From: Bacillus timonensis
GTDB taxonomy: Bacteria; Bacillota; Bacilli; Bacillales; Bacillaceae_L
NCBI GenBank assembly: GCA_020171895.1
Contig: JAIVAN010000009.1
Span: forward strand, 1 to 64,000
Length of the DNA stretch: 64,000 nucleotides
Reading direction: 5' to 3'
Position 1 is the first letter of the stretch. Every line of letters starts with the position of its first letter. Positions 8,044-16,919 of this stretch are shown piece by piece. Made by a program: the position numbers and the translations under genes. Under the pieces are notes generated by a model, which had not been told where the DNA came from, made no database searches, and worked only from the letters and a program-made list of their open reading frames with translations.

Positions 8044-9883
8044 CAACATTTCCCCCTTCGAAGCCCATTTTAGGAACGGTCAACGTGACTTCTGTTCCGC
8101 TGTTTTCTTTGCTGTCAATTTGTAAAGAGGCACTGATTTTTTCTGCTGCATCGTTCATTTGAAGAATACCGAAATGCGGTTTATTTTGAGCCTTTATCAT
8201 CGCTTGGAAGAGAGAAAATCCCACTCCATCATCTTTTATTTTCAACAAGATATTTTCTGTCTGATAGCTTAATAGTACATCAATCTTCTGAGCCTTTGAA
8301 TGCTTAATGCTATTTTGGACACTTTCTCTAAACGTATCGTACAGTACCTTTTCAACCATTGAGCTTAATTGTTCCTCTTTCCCCCTGATTTCAAAGGTTA
8401 TATCGATAGGGAATTCCTGTTTAATGGATTCAATTTTATTGATAATTGCGGTAGTCAATCCAATTCTCTCTGTCGGATATGGTCGGAGCGCATAAATAGA
8501 CTCTCGAACTTCCTTTAAGCTCATCCTTAGTTTTTGAACACTTTCTTGTATAAGCCTCATTGTCTCATCTGGCGCTTTATCAAATTTCCGACTGGCCGTT
8601 TCTAGCTTCATAACTGCACCTGCAAGAGTTTGAGCAACTCCATCGTGGATATCCCGAGCTATACGATTTCGTTCTTCTAACAGAATACGCTTTTCTTGTT
8701 CTGCAATTAACACTCTCGTTTTGATCACGACTGCTAGCTGGTTCGCTAACGTTGCAAGCGATCTAACATCATCAACTTCAAAGCTTTTCGTTCGGCTTCT
8801 TCCGACTACAAACATACCAATTGTTTCGTTCTCAATGACAAGTGGTGCGTATACAAACGATTTTAAATCCTTTTCAAAGATACTGTCTGCTATTCCTTTT
8901 TCTTTTTTACGGTCTGTAATAACGATTGGTTCTTTTACTGATTCAAATTTCAATAAAGATTCACTAGTCAGTGTTTGATTCTCAGAAATTAAGCCATCTA
9001 CATGTTGCCTCTTCCATACTCCATCTTCTTTTACCCATAGAATACTAGCTTCTACGTTAATGAATTCATTAAAACTGTTTTTCAACGTTTGTAGCCATTC
9101 CATCGTTGGTAACATTTGATTTAACTCCGTTGTCATGGAAGAAAGTGTATACAAACGTTTCTTTTCTTTTTTTAACCGAACAATCATAGAGCTTAGTAAT
9201 GACAAGCCTACTAGAGGTGAGAAGAAAAAGAAATAGGCTAGTGCATCGTTTATTTCCCCACGATTTTGACTTCCTAAAATGTATAATAAGATTCCATATA
9301 CTAAAGAAATGAAAGCACTGCTTAACTCAGTATACGTCTTTTGCTTCCAAAGCCCCACAGGATATGGTTGAGGGCGAATGATTAATACTAGATCTACAAA
9401 TAGGTTGTTTAAAAGATAGAAAAAGAACATTAATAAGAAAAACTCAGATATACCAAACCAAACTTGAGATTTAATTATTCCAATTAAAGCAGGACTAACT
9501 AAAGATAAAAGTGCCTCTGCAATTCCGAGACTTAATATATATTGTGCCGGATTAAATAAAACAGTACGTAAAGGGCGATGGTGCAAAATATTTACGACAA
9601 GTACGACTCCTGCAAAAACAACGATTGCGTATGGTAAACCTTCCAATAAGTACACAACATAAACAACTGGAAATGTGATTGTCGTATATCCTTTCCACAC
9701 TGGCATCGGATAATATTCATTTACAAAAAGGAAAATCACCATTAGCACTAGAATAATCGGTTGTCTCGGTGTGTCTAACTGTAAAGCAGCAAAAGTAGTT
9801 ACGATTCCGCCGATAATGGAAATTAGTAACAAGAAAAATTTTGCATACTTCTCTCTTCTTTGAAAAAGTGTAGCTTGTACCAT
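8018..9883 (-). CDS. membrane sensor histidine kinase with GAF domain (HisKA_3)
   Basis: This 621-residue kinase is the partner of the following NarL-type regulator. Residues 1-235 hold about seven hydrophobic helices, probably the sensor. A GAF domain spans about 240-390. The dimerisation and phosphoacceptor helix has His413 in [14 protein letters not shown], the NarX/DegS/LiaS class motif. The ATPase domain ends with DDGVGF and a GTEVTL box. The ribosome site GAAGGAGGGTG precedes the ATG. The signal is unknown. A terminator-like structured element lies about 150 nt upstream and could attenuate its transcription. Confidence 0.92.
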   Translation of the reverse strand: MVQATLFQRREKYAKFFLLLISIIGGIVTTFAALQLDTPRQPIILVLMVIFLFVNEYYPMPVWKGYTTITFPVVYVVYLLEGLPYAIVVFAGVVLVVNILHHRPLRTVLFNPAQYILSLGIAEALLSLVSPALIGIIKSQVWFGISEFFLLMFFFYLLNNLFVDLVLIIRPQPYPVGLWKQKTYTELSSAFISLVYGILLYILGSQNRGEINDALAYFFFFSPLVGLSLLSSMIVRLKKEKKRLYTLSSMTTELNQMLPTMEWLQTLKNSFNEFINVEASILWVKEDGVWKRQHVDGLISENQTLTSESLLKFESVKEPIVITDRKKEKGIADSIFEKDLKSFVYAPLVIENETIGMFVVGRSRTKSFEVDDVRSLATLANQLAVVIKTRVLIAEQEKRILLEERNRIARDIHDGVAQTLAGAVMKLETASRKFDKAPDETMRLIQESVQKLRMSLKEVRESIYALRPYPTERIGLTTAIINKIESIKQEFPIDITFEIRGKEEQLSSMVEKVLYDTFRESVQNSIKHSKAQKIDVLLSYQTENILLKIKDDGVGFSLFQAMIKAQNKPHFGILQMNDAAEKISASLQIDSKENSGTEVTLTVPKMGFEGGNVDDKANVSG

Positions 9884-10037
9884 AAAACACCCTCCTTCTT
9901 TTCGTAATTTTCAGTTAAGTTAATTTTATATGTAATCACATGAAATAACAATAACTTAAAAAGCAGATGAGAATCGTTCATTAACGCGGCTTTACCGTAC
10001 ACATATAAGGAATTTGCTGAAAATTTGACGCTAAATG

Positions 10038-10126
10038 AAAAAAACCCGGACTAGTCGAATGGCAAAACCACTGACCAATCCTGGGCCGTAACAAATCCTG
10101 CATGCAGGAGTTTGTTGTTGAAAAGT
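10038..10126 (-). promoter_or_regulatory. structured element: palindromic hairpin followed by terminator
   Basis: Read on the minus strand, a hairpin built on the 14-bp palindrome TCCTGCATGCAGGA (10097-10110), flanked by AACAAA/TTTGTT, precedes a second hairpin. In the second one CCCAGGA pairs with TCCGGG, with nested GTC/GAC and TGG/CCA pairs, and a run of seven T residues follows. CAGGATT occurs in both hairpins, so the TCCTG arm could pair with either. This can be an ordinary terminator for the small gene at 10268-10429, or an attenuator of the kinase gene that starts at 9883. Confidence 0.6.
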
Positions 10127-10267
10127 ATGACATTAATTTCAAGATTTTTCTATTCCTCAAAGGAAGTATTTAACTAGTGCTAAAGTATTATTAAGGAGAG
10201 GTTAAGTCAACAGGACACACATTTACTGCTTAATATAGCAGCAATCATATTTTTTCGATTTTTGCAT

Positions 10268-10429
10268 TTAGTTGTTATTTTTCAATGACCGAACCATTTC
10301 TTCAATTAGCTCTTTTGCACTGATATTGTTCAAATTCTCACCTTTCATATATGCACGAACTAATGCCTGCTTGACCATATTTTGATCAAACTGGTGCCGT
10401 CTTCCGTTATTGGAGTTTTTTGAATCCAA
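10268..10429 (-). CDS. 53-residue protein of unknown function, TTG start
   Basis: This small gene has a perfect ribosome site, GAGGTGA, 7 nt before a TTG codon. An upstream in-frame stop leaves no ATG alternative of that quality. The product begins with a polar stretch (DSKNSNNGRRHQFDQ). An amphipathic helical part follows (MVKQALVRAYMKGENL), then NISAKELIEEMVRSLK and an Asn-rich tail. It looks soluble and helical, like small regulatory or sporulation peptides. I do not recognise it. It may be cotranscribed with the small membrane ORF upstream (10491-10661) and end at the structured terminator near 10040. Confidence 0.65.
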   Translation of the reverse strand: MDSKNSNNGRRHQFDQNMVKQALVRAYMKGENLNNISAKELIEEMVRSLKNNN

Positions 10430-10490
10430 TAAATCTTCACCTCTGTTTCTATTCCTCTTTACTATCTATATAGAAATCAAACCAAAAGGT

Positions 10491-10661
10491 TCAGACATCA
10501 GCGGAAAATGAAAGCCTATTTTTTAAAACTTTGAGGATCACTAAAATAATTGTTATAGCGGTGCTGATTATTCCAGCATTTATAGGTGACATAGGTGCAG
10601 ATTGTAAGGATATTGAGTTATAATAAGAGGATGGATTAAAAATATTGTACGTATTATTCAT
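10491..10661 (-). CDS. possible 56-residue single-span membrane peptide
   Basis: The frame from ATG at 10661 has protein-like content: a polar, Asn/Ser/Tyr-rich first half, then PMSPINAGI followed by one hydrophobic helix (IISTAITIILVILKVL) and a basic end. It lacks a good ribosome site and lies in the divergent promoter region of the SWIM gene, so the call is weak. Longer upstream starts would overlap that gene's own ribosome site. Confidence 0.3.
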   Translation of the reverse strand: MNNTYNIFNPSSYYNSISLQSAPMSPINAGIISTAITIILVILKVLKNRLSFSADV

Positions 10662-10697
10662 TTGCACTTGAATGTCAGTAATCAAGGAGGATCGACC

Positions 10698-12320
10698 ATG
10701 GGTTATCATGACGATACTGAGGAGCTTATTCTTCACTATACGGAAAAATTAAAGGAACACCTCTCATATGATGTCGAGCAAAACCGCACGATCATAAAAA
10801 AGGGGCTCATGCTTTTTCGTCAAGGTAGTGTTTATGGCGTCTCGTTAGAAGGGGATACGATTTACGGACGGGTTCAGGATGTGATTCCTGTTCAGTGTGA
10901 AATCAATTTAAATTTTATACATACCTCTACCTGTACTTGTCCAGCTCATGATTTTTGTCGTCATCGGATGGCGGTCTTTTTTAAAGTTTATTCTTCTGTA
11001 GGTAGAATTGGTGCACTTCTAGATGAATGGAAAAGCAACCAGTCTAAGACTGATATCCTCTCAACCTCAGTCATCCGAGCAAGTCAACTGATCAAGCCTT
11101 ATGAAGAGGATTCCTTATCAAGCTGGCTTTCGTTTTTCAAACGAGAGTATAACCAATTTAAACAACAACGAAATGAATTAGATTTTTATTTTATATCATC
11201 TATCTATCATCAATTTTTTCAAACCCTACTTCGAAAAGGTCCAAAGGGGAAAGAAATGAAGAGCTTATATACCATTCATGCAGCGATGTTTAGCTTAAAG
11301 CAAATGGTGCAAATCTCAGATAACTTTACCCACCTTTCTAGGTATCAGTTCGATGCTAATATTACACCGTACGTCCATAATTTAGTGGATGCCATTATTG
11401 ATCAAGCATATGAGTTACATATCGTGTCACTACCATTTTCAATGGATAATCTTCTAGAGGATAGCATCTCAGAAATTCGCGAATCTCTGTTAATGGAAGG
11501 TGCATTTACTTACGAGCGTTTTCAGCTCTTCCGTGTTCTTTGGACGACCATTTTTCATCGCAATAAATGGGTTGACGATGAATTTCATTATTTATCTCAA
11601 ATGAGAGAACTGAAAAATAGATTGACGAATAATGAATTCTTAGCTCTATCTCATCTTGCATTTGTTAAAAAAAGAGATGCCGAAGCATTATCCTTTTTTG
11701 AAGAGACAGATATAAACTTGGTCACCTATACGTTTTGGTGGATAAAATATTTGACCGAAGCAAAAGATTGGAAGCGCGCAAAGCTTTGGGTTGAATATTC
11801 TCTTAAACACATTCAATCATTTGTCTTTGAATCCGAAACATTTGATAATAGACGTTACTTAACACGGACGTACTTAAAAGAAATTTCTAAATACGGATCC
11901 AATTATGACGAAAACGCGTATGTAGAGGCCCTTAGAAAGTTAATTCCATATAGTTATGTAGAATACGGGTACTATCTTATAAATTCAAAGGATTACCATA
12001 GCTGGATAGAACTCCAAATGTACCTTGGTTATGATGTTTCAGACTGTGATAAAGATATTTTAAAGGAAATTGAAGCAGATGACCTTTCAGTTCTTTTACC
12101 CTTTTACCATCAAGCCGTTCGTAAAGCTCTTGCAGAAAAGAACAGACAGAGCTATAAAAGAGCGGTACGATATTTAAAGAAATTAAAGACCACTTATCGT
12201 AAGTTAAATAAAGAAGAAACCTGGACTACATATATCCATAAAATTGCACAGGCCAATCGACGTTTAAGAGCCTTTCAAGAAGAGCTTATACGTGCGAAAC
12301 TTATTACAATAAATAACTAG
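10698..12320 (+). CDS. ywqB: SWIM zinc-finger protein, YwqB-like
   Basis: This is a 540-residue protein. The start is the ATG with AAGGAGG 7 nt upstream; an in-frame ATG 12 codons earlier has no ribosome site and would run through this one. Near residues 79-89 it has the SWIM signature Cys-x-Cys-x5-Cys-x-His (CTCPAHDFCRH), a zinc-binding fold predicted to contact DNA or proteins. The remainder is helical and rich in Tyr, Trp and charged residues, resembling a repeat scaffold. The SNF2 helicase gene begins 12 nt downstream, the same arrangement as ywqB-ywqA in B. subtilis. The pair probably acts together on DNA, but the biological role is not established. Confidence 0.85.
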   Translation: MGYHDDTEELILHYTEKLKEHLSYDVEQNRTIIKKGLMLFRQGSVYGVSLEGDTIYGRVQDVIPVQCEINLNFIHTSTCTCPAHDFCRHRMAVFFKVYSSVGRIGALLDEWKSNQSKTDILSTSVIRASQLIKPYEEDSLSSWLSFFKREYNQFKQQRNELDFYFISSIYHQFFQTLLRKGPKGKEMKSLYTIHAAMFSLKQMVQISDNFTHLSRYQFDANITPYVHNLVDAIIDQAYELHIVSLPFSMDNLLEDSISEIRESLLMEGAFTYERFQLFRVLWTTIFHRNKWVDDEFHYLSQMRELKNRLTNNEFLALSHLAFVKKRDAEALSFFEETDINLVTYTFWWIKYLTEAKDWKRAKLWVEYSLKHIQSFVFESETFDNRRYLTRTYLKEISKYGSNYDENAYVEALRKLIPYSYVEYGYYLINSKDYHSWIELQMYLGYDVSDCDKDILKEIEADDLSVLLPFYHQAVRKALAEKNRQSYKRAVRYLKKLKTTYRKLNKEETWTTYIHKIAQANRRLRAFQEELIRAKLITINN

Positions 12321-12331
12321 GAGGGATACAC

Positions 12332-15145
12332 ATGCTTCAAACTGGAACTGTTCATGTCCATTCAGAATGGATCAATAATAGCTTTTCAATTTGGTGTATT
12401 GACGATGAAGGACACGTTCTTGCTCCACCAAAGTGGAGAAATCAGTTGTTTGCGTGGCATGAGACCTCCTTTTATGGAACATTTATTGAGGAAGTTGAGA
12501 TGAATGGGATTCCGAAAGTGACGTTATCTCCTTGGCTAGCACTAGACTTTTTTGCTAATGCACCAGAAAATTCATTTATGATGTTTGAATTAACTGATGT
12601 GACAAGGCTCTATCGTACAATTGGCTCTTACATGTTCCAAGCAATTATGAACAGTGATTTTATGCCTGATTTTAATCGTTGGAAAAGAGAAGGTTATGGT
12701 TGGAAACCTTCTACCGATTGGCCAACTTCTTTTTTGAAGGCAAAACAGTCACTCGATGAACAGCTATCTTTGGATTGTGATGAACTGATTAATAAATGGT
12801 TTTCTATAGCGATTGAGGATTGGATTATCGATGAACCTTCACTTAGTGAAGCATGGAAGGAGATTGTAGAGGAATTTCCTATCATCTTAAGAGAAGGTCA
12901 AGATTCACCAATTATTGATGAGCAAGATTGGCTAGAAAAAATTGGTTGGTCTAAAGACCTAACACCTTTCCAACTTGTTCTACAGATCGATGAACCAGAT
13001 CACGATGATGAAATATGGATTCTACATACTATGTTACGTGATAAGGATAATCCCGATGACCTTATTTTATTTGATGGGTTCCTACCAGATAAATGGAGGG
13101 CATTTGAAGGTAAAGTTGAGCGTGAGTATAGGATGTGGACGAAACTAGTACCATGGTTAGATGATGCCAAAGGTGGAATTATTAACTCTCTTACTGAGCA
13201 CCAAGCTTGGGATTTCCTCACTGAAGCAAGTGAAAAGCTATTAAATGCGGGTGTTGAGATATTACTACCTTCTTGGTGGCAGGCCATAAAGGAAGCACAA
13301 CTAGCTGTAAAGGCAAAAGTGAAAACCGGTACAGGAAGTAGCCGTCAATCATTTGTCGGTTTAAATTCTATCATTGATTTTGACTGGCGCTTTTCAACAA
13401 ATGGGGTCGATTTATCCGAAGAGGAATTTATGAGCCTCGTTGAACAGAAACGACGACTTATTAATGTTAGGGGACGATGGATTAAGCTTGATCCTGCATT
13501 TATCAAACAAGTTCAATACATGTTAAGTAAAGCGAATAAGGAAGGTTTACATTTCCGTGATGTACTCGAACAAGAGCTTTTGTATGAAGGAGAAACAGGC
13601 GGAATCGATGAACTTGAGGATCCTCGTGCATTTGCAAAAGTACAAATCGAATTAAATCGACATTTAAAGAAAATGGTGAAGCAGCTCCAGGAGGTCAGTG
13701 AAATACCACCTGTTGAAGTGCCATCTACCTTTAAGGGCTCATTACGAGCTTACCAACAACAAGGGGTTGAATGGTTACTATTCTTACGTCAATTTGGGTT
13801 CGGAGCTTGTCTAGCTGATGATATGGGTCTTGGTAAGACCATTCAAATGATTGCATATTTCTTAACTGTTAAACAGAACGGTGGAAAATGCGGTTTAATT
13901 ATTTGTCCAACTTCTGTATTAGGAAATTGGCAAAAGGAATTTGAAAAATTCTCTCCTTCCCTTCGTATACATTTGCATTATGGAGCGAATCGTTTAAAAG
14001 GAGAAGCGTTTCACAAAGTCGCTCAAGAAGCTGATATTATTCTGACCTCTTACGGTCTATCACATTTAGACTTTGAAGAGATCTCGAATGTCGATTGGGG
14101 TACTGTTTGTTTAGATGAAGCTCAAAATATAAAGAATGCCCATACGAAGCAATCAAGAGCCATTCGAAAATTAAAGGGCCAACATCATATTGCATTAACG
14201 GGTACACCTATGGAAAATCGTCTAACAGAGTTATGGTCTATTTTCGATTTTACAAATAGTGGTTATTTAGGTAGTCTTGGTCACTTCCAGAGACGATTTG
14301 TTGCACCTATTGAAAAAGATCGAGATACTGAAAAAATTGGGGAATTGCAACGTTTAATTAAGCCGTTCCTACTACGTCGCACCAAAACAGATCAAGAGGT
14401 CGCGTTAAACCTACCAGAAAAGCAAGAACAAAAAGAATATTGCCCGCTAACTGTTGAGCAAGCATCTCTATACGAACAGCTAGTGAAAGATACATTTGAA
14501 CAAGTCGAACAATTATCAGGGATACAGAGAAAAGGCCTGATTTTAAAAATGCTAAGTAAACTGAAGCAAGTCTGCGATCACCCTGCACTTTATTTAAAAG
14601 AGCAAAGTCCAAAAGACTTGATCATACGTTCTTCTAAAATGGAAAAACTGCTTGATTTAATGGAAAACATTCGTGAAGGAAATGAGAGCTGCCTTATTTT
14701 TACCCAATATATTGGCATGGGCGAAATGATGAAGGAAGCATTAGAGAAAAAATTTGGTGAGAAGGTGATGTTTCTTAACGGAAGCATGCCTAAAGTTCAA
14801 CGTGATACACTAATCTCAGACTTCCAAAATCAGAAATTCCATATTCTTATCTTATCCTTAAAAGCTGGTGGAACAGGATTAAATTTAACAGCTGCCAACC
14901 ACGTGATTCACTATGATAGGTGGTGGAATCCAGCAGTTGAGAACCAAGCAACCGACCGCGCTTATCGAATTGGTCAAAAGCGATTCGTTCATGTTCATAA
15001 ACTCATTAGCACTGGTACACTAGAAGAAAAAATTGATGATATGCTTGAAAAGAAACAATCATTAAATGATGAAATTATTCAGAGTGAGAACTGGATTACA
15101 GAGCTTTCAACGAATGAGTTAAAGGATTTATTCGTATTAGGATAA
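12332..15145 (+). CDS. ywqA: SNF2-family DEAD/H ATPase, YwqA-like
   Basis: This 937-residue protein has an N-terminal region of about 460 residues typical of bacterial SNF2 proteins, including a segment near 320-440 that resembles the SNF2_N-associated bacterial domain. The two RecA-like lobes follow. Motif I is DDMGLGKT near 495, motif II DEAQ near 593, motif III LTGTPMENR near 628, and motif VI has the form Q-x-x-DRAYRIGQ near 875. These are double-stranded DNA translocases rather than strand-separating helicases. A GGAGG ribosome site precedes the ATG. It lies in an operon with the SWIM protein and a 38-residue basic peptide. Confidence 0.92.
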   Translation: MLQTGTVHVHSEWINNSFSIWCIDDEGHVLAPPKWRNQLFAWHETSFYGTFIEEVEMNGIPKVTLSPWLALDFFANAPENSFMMFELTDVTRLYRTIGSYMFQAIMNSDFMPDFNRWKREGYGWKPSTDWPTSFLKAKQSLDEQLSLDCDELINKWFSIAIEDWIIDEPSLSEAWKEIVEEFPIILREGQDSPIIDEQDWLEKIGWSKDLTPFQLVLQIDEPDHDDEIWILHTMLRDKDNPDDLILFDGFLPDKWRAFEGKVEREYRMWTKLVPWLDDAKGGIINSLTEHQAWDFLTEASEKLLNAGVEILLPSWWQAIKEAQLAVKAKVKTGTGSSRQSFVGLNSIIDFDWRFSTNGVDLSEEEFMSLVEQKRRLINVRGRWIKLDPAFIKQVQYMLSKANKEGLHFRDVLEQELLYEGETGGIDELEDPRAFAKVQIELNRHLKKMVKQLQEVSEIPPVEVPSTFKGSLRAYQQQGVEWLLFLRQFGFGACLADDMGLGKTIQMIAYFLTVKQNGGKCGLIICPTSVLGNWQKEFEKFSPSLRIHLHYGANRLKGEAFHKVAQEADIILTSYGLSHLDFEEISNVDWGTVCLDEAQNIKNAHTKQSRAIRKLKGQHHIALTGTPMENRLTELWSIFDFTNSGYLGSLGHFQRRFVAPIEKDRDTEKIGELQRLIKPFLLRRTKTDQEVALNLPEKQEQKEYCPLTVEQASLYEQLVKDTFEQVEQLSGIQRKGLILKMLSKLKQVCDHPALYLKEQSPKDLIIRSSKMEKLLDLMENIREGNESCLIFTQYIGMGEMMKEALEKKFGEKVMFLNGSMPKVQRDTLISDFQNQKFHILILSLKAGGTGLNLTAANHVIHYDRWWNPAVENQATDRAYRIGQKRFVHVHKLISTGTLEEKIDDMLEKKQSLNDEIIQSENWITELSTNELKDLFVLG

Positions 15146-15157
15146 GGGGTTTTTCAA

Positions 15158-15274
15158 TTGTCAAAAACGAAAACAAAAGGGAAAAAAGAGCTTAAAGTAA
15201 GTGAAAAGCACATCAATAAAACGGAAAAGTGGCAAAAGCTTTATCAGTTAATGGAAGAGAAATTAAAAAAATAA
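15158..15274 (+). CDS. 38-residue basic peptide, TTG start
   Basis: This small gene follows the SNF2 gene by 12 nt. It starts at TTG with an AAGGGG ribosome site and ends just before a strong terminator, so it is the last gene of the SWIM/SNF2 operon. The product is very Lys-rich, with a KGKKELKVSEKH stretch and a helical end (KWQKLYQLMEEKLKK). It could bind nucleic acid or the SNF2 protein. I recognise no family; the terminator position and ribosome site support it as a gene. Confidence 0.6.
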   Translation: MSKTKTKGKKELKVSEKHINKTEKWQKLYQLMEEKLKK

Positions 15275-15280
15275 TGAGGA

Positions 15281-15325
15281 GAAGCCAATAAGCAATGACT
15301 TAACATGCTATTGGCTTCTTTTTTA
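15281..15325 (+). terminator. rho-independent terminator of the SWIM/SNF2 operon
   Basis: A 10-bp stem (GAAGCCAATA with TATTGGCTTC) is followed by a run of T residues. Confidence 0.9.
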
Positions 15326-15451
15326 TAAACATCTCCCATGATCAATGAATAGATGTTTATGACGGGCTATAGGAGGTAAATGCAGTTCATACATTTCGAT
15401 CTGTGAGGACAAAAGAGGTAAAGTGATGCGGGGATTTTTACAGATGTAGCA

Positions 15452-15504
15452 AGAAAAAAGGTTGTTATAGAAAGGCCCTGTGTCCAAGCTTTTTCTATAA
15501 CAAC
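15452..15504 (-). terminator. long-stem terminator of the ssbB operon
   Basis: A perfect 13-bp inverted repeat (GTTGTTATAGAAA with TTTCTATAACAAC) with an 18-nt loop is followed on the minus strand by CTTTTTTCTT. It lies downstream of ssbB and the 51-residue gene and facing the terminator of the SNF2 operon. Nothing else is seen between 15325 and 15636. Confidence 0.8.
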
Positions 15505-15635
15505 TATAGTAAAGTGAAAACATCAAAGGTTTTATGTGGATTTTTTCATTCTTACCGTTAATTACTATTATCTAATAAAAATCAATCTAACGTGGTTTTA
15601 ATAATTAGAGGATAAATTTCTCACACCTTTTTCAA

Positions 15636-15791
15636 CTATCGAATAAATTTATTAAATTTTTCTTCATATTGTTTCTCGATTTGTTCTAGCCTTTCATGTA
15701 TTTGACCTTGAAGTGTTTCAAGATGGAGGCCAACACCATGTGCTAATTTATGAACTTTGTCTTCAATCTTTATCCATTCTTCTTTGTTCAT
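15636..15791 (-). CDS. 51-residue helical protein downstream of ssbB
   Basis: An ATG with a GATGGTGA ribosome site opens a 51-codon frame. The product is acidic-to-basic and almost entirely predicted helix (MNKEEWIKIEDKVHKL, then a C-terminal coiled segment ERLEQIEKQYEEKF). It lies 31 nt after the ssbB stop on the same strand and before a long-stem terminator, so the two are probably cotranscribed. That would place it in the competence regulon if the ComK box upstream of ssbB works. The family is not recognised. Confidence 0.6.
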   Translation of the reverse strand: MNKEEWIKIEDKVHKLAHGVGLHLETLQGQIHERLEQIEKQYEEKFNKFIR

Positions 15792-15822
15792 ATAATCACC
15801 ATCTTTCTAAAGAGATGTCTTT

Positions 15823-16164
15823 TTAGCTTTCAACTAGTTCTCTAGGCTTTCCGCCCATAAATCGAACTGACTCCGCTTGCACTTCTGTCACATATATTTG
15901 TCGATTTTCTTTGTTCACATACTGTCTTGTTTGTATCCTACCTGAAACACCTATAATTGATCCCTTTTTACAATAGTTCGCTGTATTTTCAGCGGTTTTT
16001 CTCCAGAGTGTGCAGTTAACAAAGTCGGTTTCAATTTCACCAGCTGAATTTTTAAAATTTCTGTTTACAGCAAGTGTAACGTTTGCGACCGCTTGACCAT
16101 CTTTTGTATACCTAATATCTGGATCTCTAGTCAACCTACCTACGATTATGACTTGATTGATCAT
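15823..16164 (-). CDS. ssbB: single-stranded DNA-binding protein SsbB (YwpH)
   Basis: This is a 113-residue OB-fold protein, the length of B. subtilis SsbB. It opens MINQVIIVGRLTRDPDIRYT and contains the conserved VNCTLWRKTAEN core and VSGRIQTRQY strand. It lacks the long acidic-tipped tail of the essential SsbA, so it is the shorter paralogue, which in B. subtilis protects incoming DNA during transformation. The neighbour ywpF on the other side confirms the synteny. An AAAGGGGGAAAG ribosome site precedes the ATG. A sigma-A-like promoter and two ComK-type AT boxes lie upstream. Confidence 0.93.
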   Translation of the reverse strand: MINQVIIVGRLTRDPDIRYTKDGQAVANVTLAVNRNFKNSAGEIETDFVNCTLWRKTAENTANYCKKGSIIGVSGRIQTRQYVNKENRQIYVTEVQAESVRFMGGKPRELVES

Positions 16165-16201
16165 CCTGCTTTCCCCCTTTCATTAGATTGTTGACATCCA
16201 T

Positions 16202-16230
16202 ATCATAAAACAGAGCTGTTTTTCCGTAAA
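16202..16230 (-). promoter_or_regulatory. promoter of ssbB
   Basis: On the minus strand TTTACG and TATGAT are separated by 17 nt, with the -10 about 38 nt before the ssbB start. The match is moderate, as expected for an activator-dependent promoter. Confidence 0.55.
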
Positions 16231-16267
16231 ATTACTATTTGTGAAAAAATGAGCAAAATTAAGGGTG

Positions 16268-16302
16268 AAAATTTGATTTTCCAGTAAAAAAAATGCACTT
16301 TT
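16268..16302. promoter_or_regulatory. ComK-type K-box pair
   Basis: There are two perfect AAAA-N5-TTTT boxes: AAAA-TTTGA-TTTT at 16268-16280 and AAAA-TGCAC-TTTT at 16290-16302. They lie about 40-70 bp upstream of the ssbB -35. Known ComK sites have two such boxes, with 8 nt between them in the tightest class; here the gap is 9 nt. The run of eight A residues allows small register shifts. Confidence 0.6.
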
Positions 16303-16390
16303 CAAAGATCATTGAAACACAAAATATAATTTTCGCATTTTAAATGACTTTTTTTCGTTTTTAACAGTAATAGGAAAATGTAGACAAGTA

Positions 16391-16399
16391 TGCTATAAT
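16391..16399 (+). promoter_or_regulatory. extended -10 promoter of ywpF
   Basis: TGCTATAAT is a perfect extended -10 element about 45 nt before the ywpF start. No strong -35 is present at the expected distance, which is usual for extended -10 promoters. Confidence 0.6.
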
Positions 16400-16444
16400 T
16401 CCGATTAAGAATTGGCAAAATAAGTGTGAGGAGGATATTGGCTA

Positions 16445-16876
16445 ATGAAGACCTTTAAATTAGTAACGCTCGCTATTTTGCAACCAGAAATCTCAAGAAA
16501 AGTGAAAGAAATCCCACTTATAGACGGTTTAATTATTAATAAAGAAGACGGGGAGAATCGTTGGATGGTAGAGGCATTTATTGATAAATCATTTTACGAT
16601 TTCTTTAATGACCCTAAAAACGCTGAGTTAATTCTTCAAGTGACTATTTCTCAAAAAACAAATGACCCTGCTGCATTACACGCAAAGGTTCATTCGATTA
16701 CGCTTATGGATGAACAGATAAGTGTTCTTTTTGATGGTGTGTTAGCTTCCAGTAAAATTGATCTTGCTGAAGTGATTTTAGCTGAGTTACTTGAGGAAGG
16801 TCTTGAAGGTGATATGTTACTTGAAAAGTTTAGAGAGCAGTTACTTGAGAAACGTACGCCATCTAAGGTGAAATAG
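16445..16876 (+). CDS. ywpF: YwpF-like protein
   Basis: This is a 143-residue soluble protein of the YwpF family, found only in Bacillaceae and of unknown function. The N-terminal segment (MKTFKLVTLAILQPE) and the core WMVEAFIDKSFYDFF match what I know of the family, and B. subtilis YwpF is of similar size. It lies divergent to ssbB, as in B. subtilis. The start follows a GAGGAGG ribosome site. A terminator follows closely. Confidence 0.82.
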   Translation: MKTFKLVTLAILQPEISRKVKEIPLIDGLIINKEDGENRWMVEAFIDKSFYDFFNDPKNAELILQVTISQKTNDPAALHAKVHSITLMDEQISVLFDGVLASSKIDLAEVILAELLEEGLEGDMLLEKFREQLLEKRTPSKVK

Positions 16877-16888
16877 TTACATGAAAGA

Positions 16889-16919
16889 AGGTAGGAGTGT
16901 ATTCTCCTACCTTTTTTTA
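16889..16919. terminator. terminator between ywpF and the convergent lipoprotein gene
   Basis: An 8-bp stem (GGTAGGAG with CTCCTACC) is followed on the plus strand by seven T residues. On the minus strand it can also end the lipoprotein transcript. Confidence 0.88.

Noticed and set aside
15323-15526. A 67-codon minus-strand open frame overlapping the long inverted repeat after the ssbB operon.
   Set aside because: It runs through a terminator hairpin and has no ribosome site. The composition is not protein-like.
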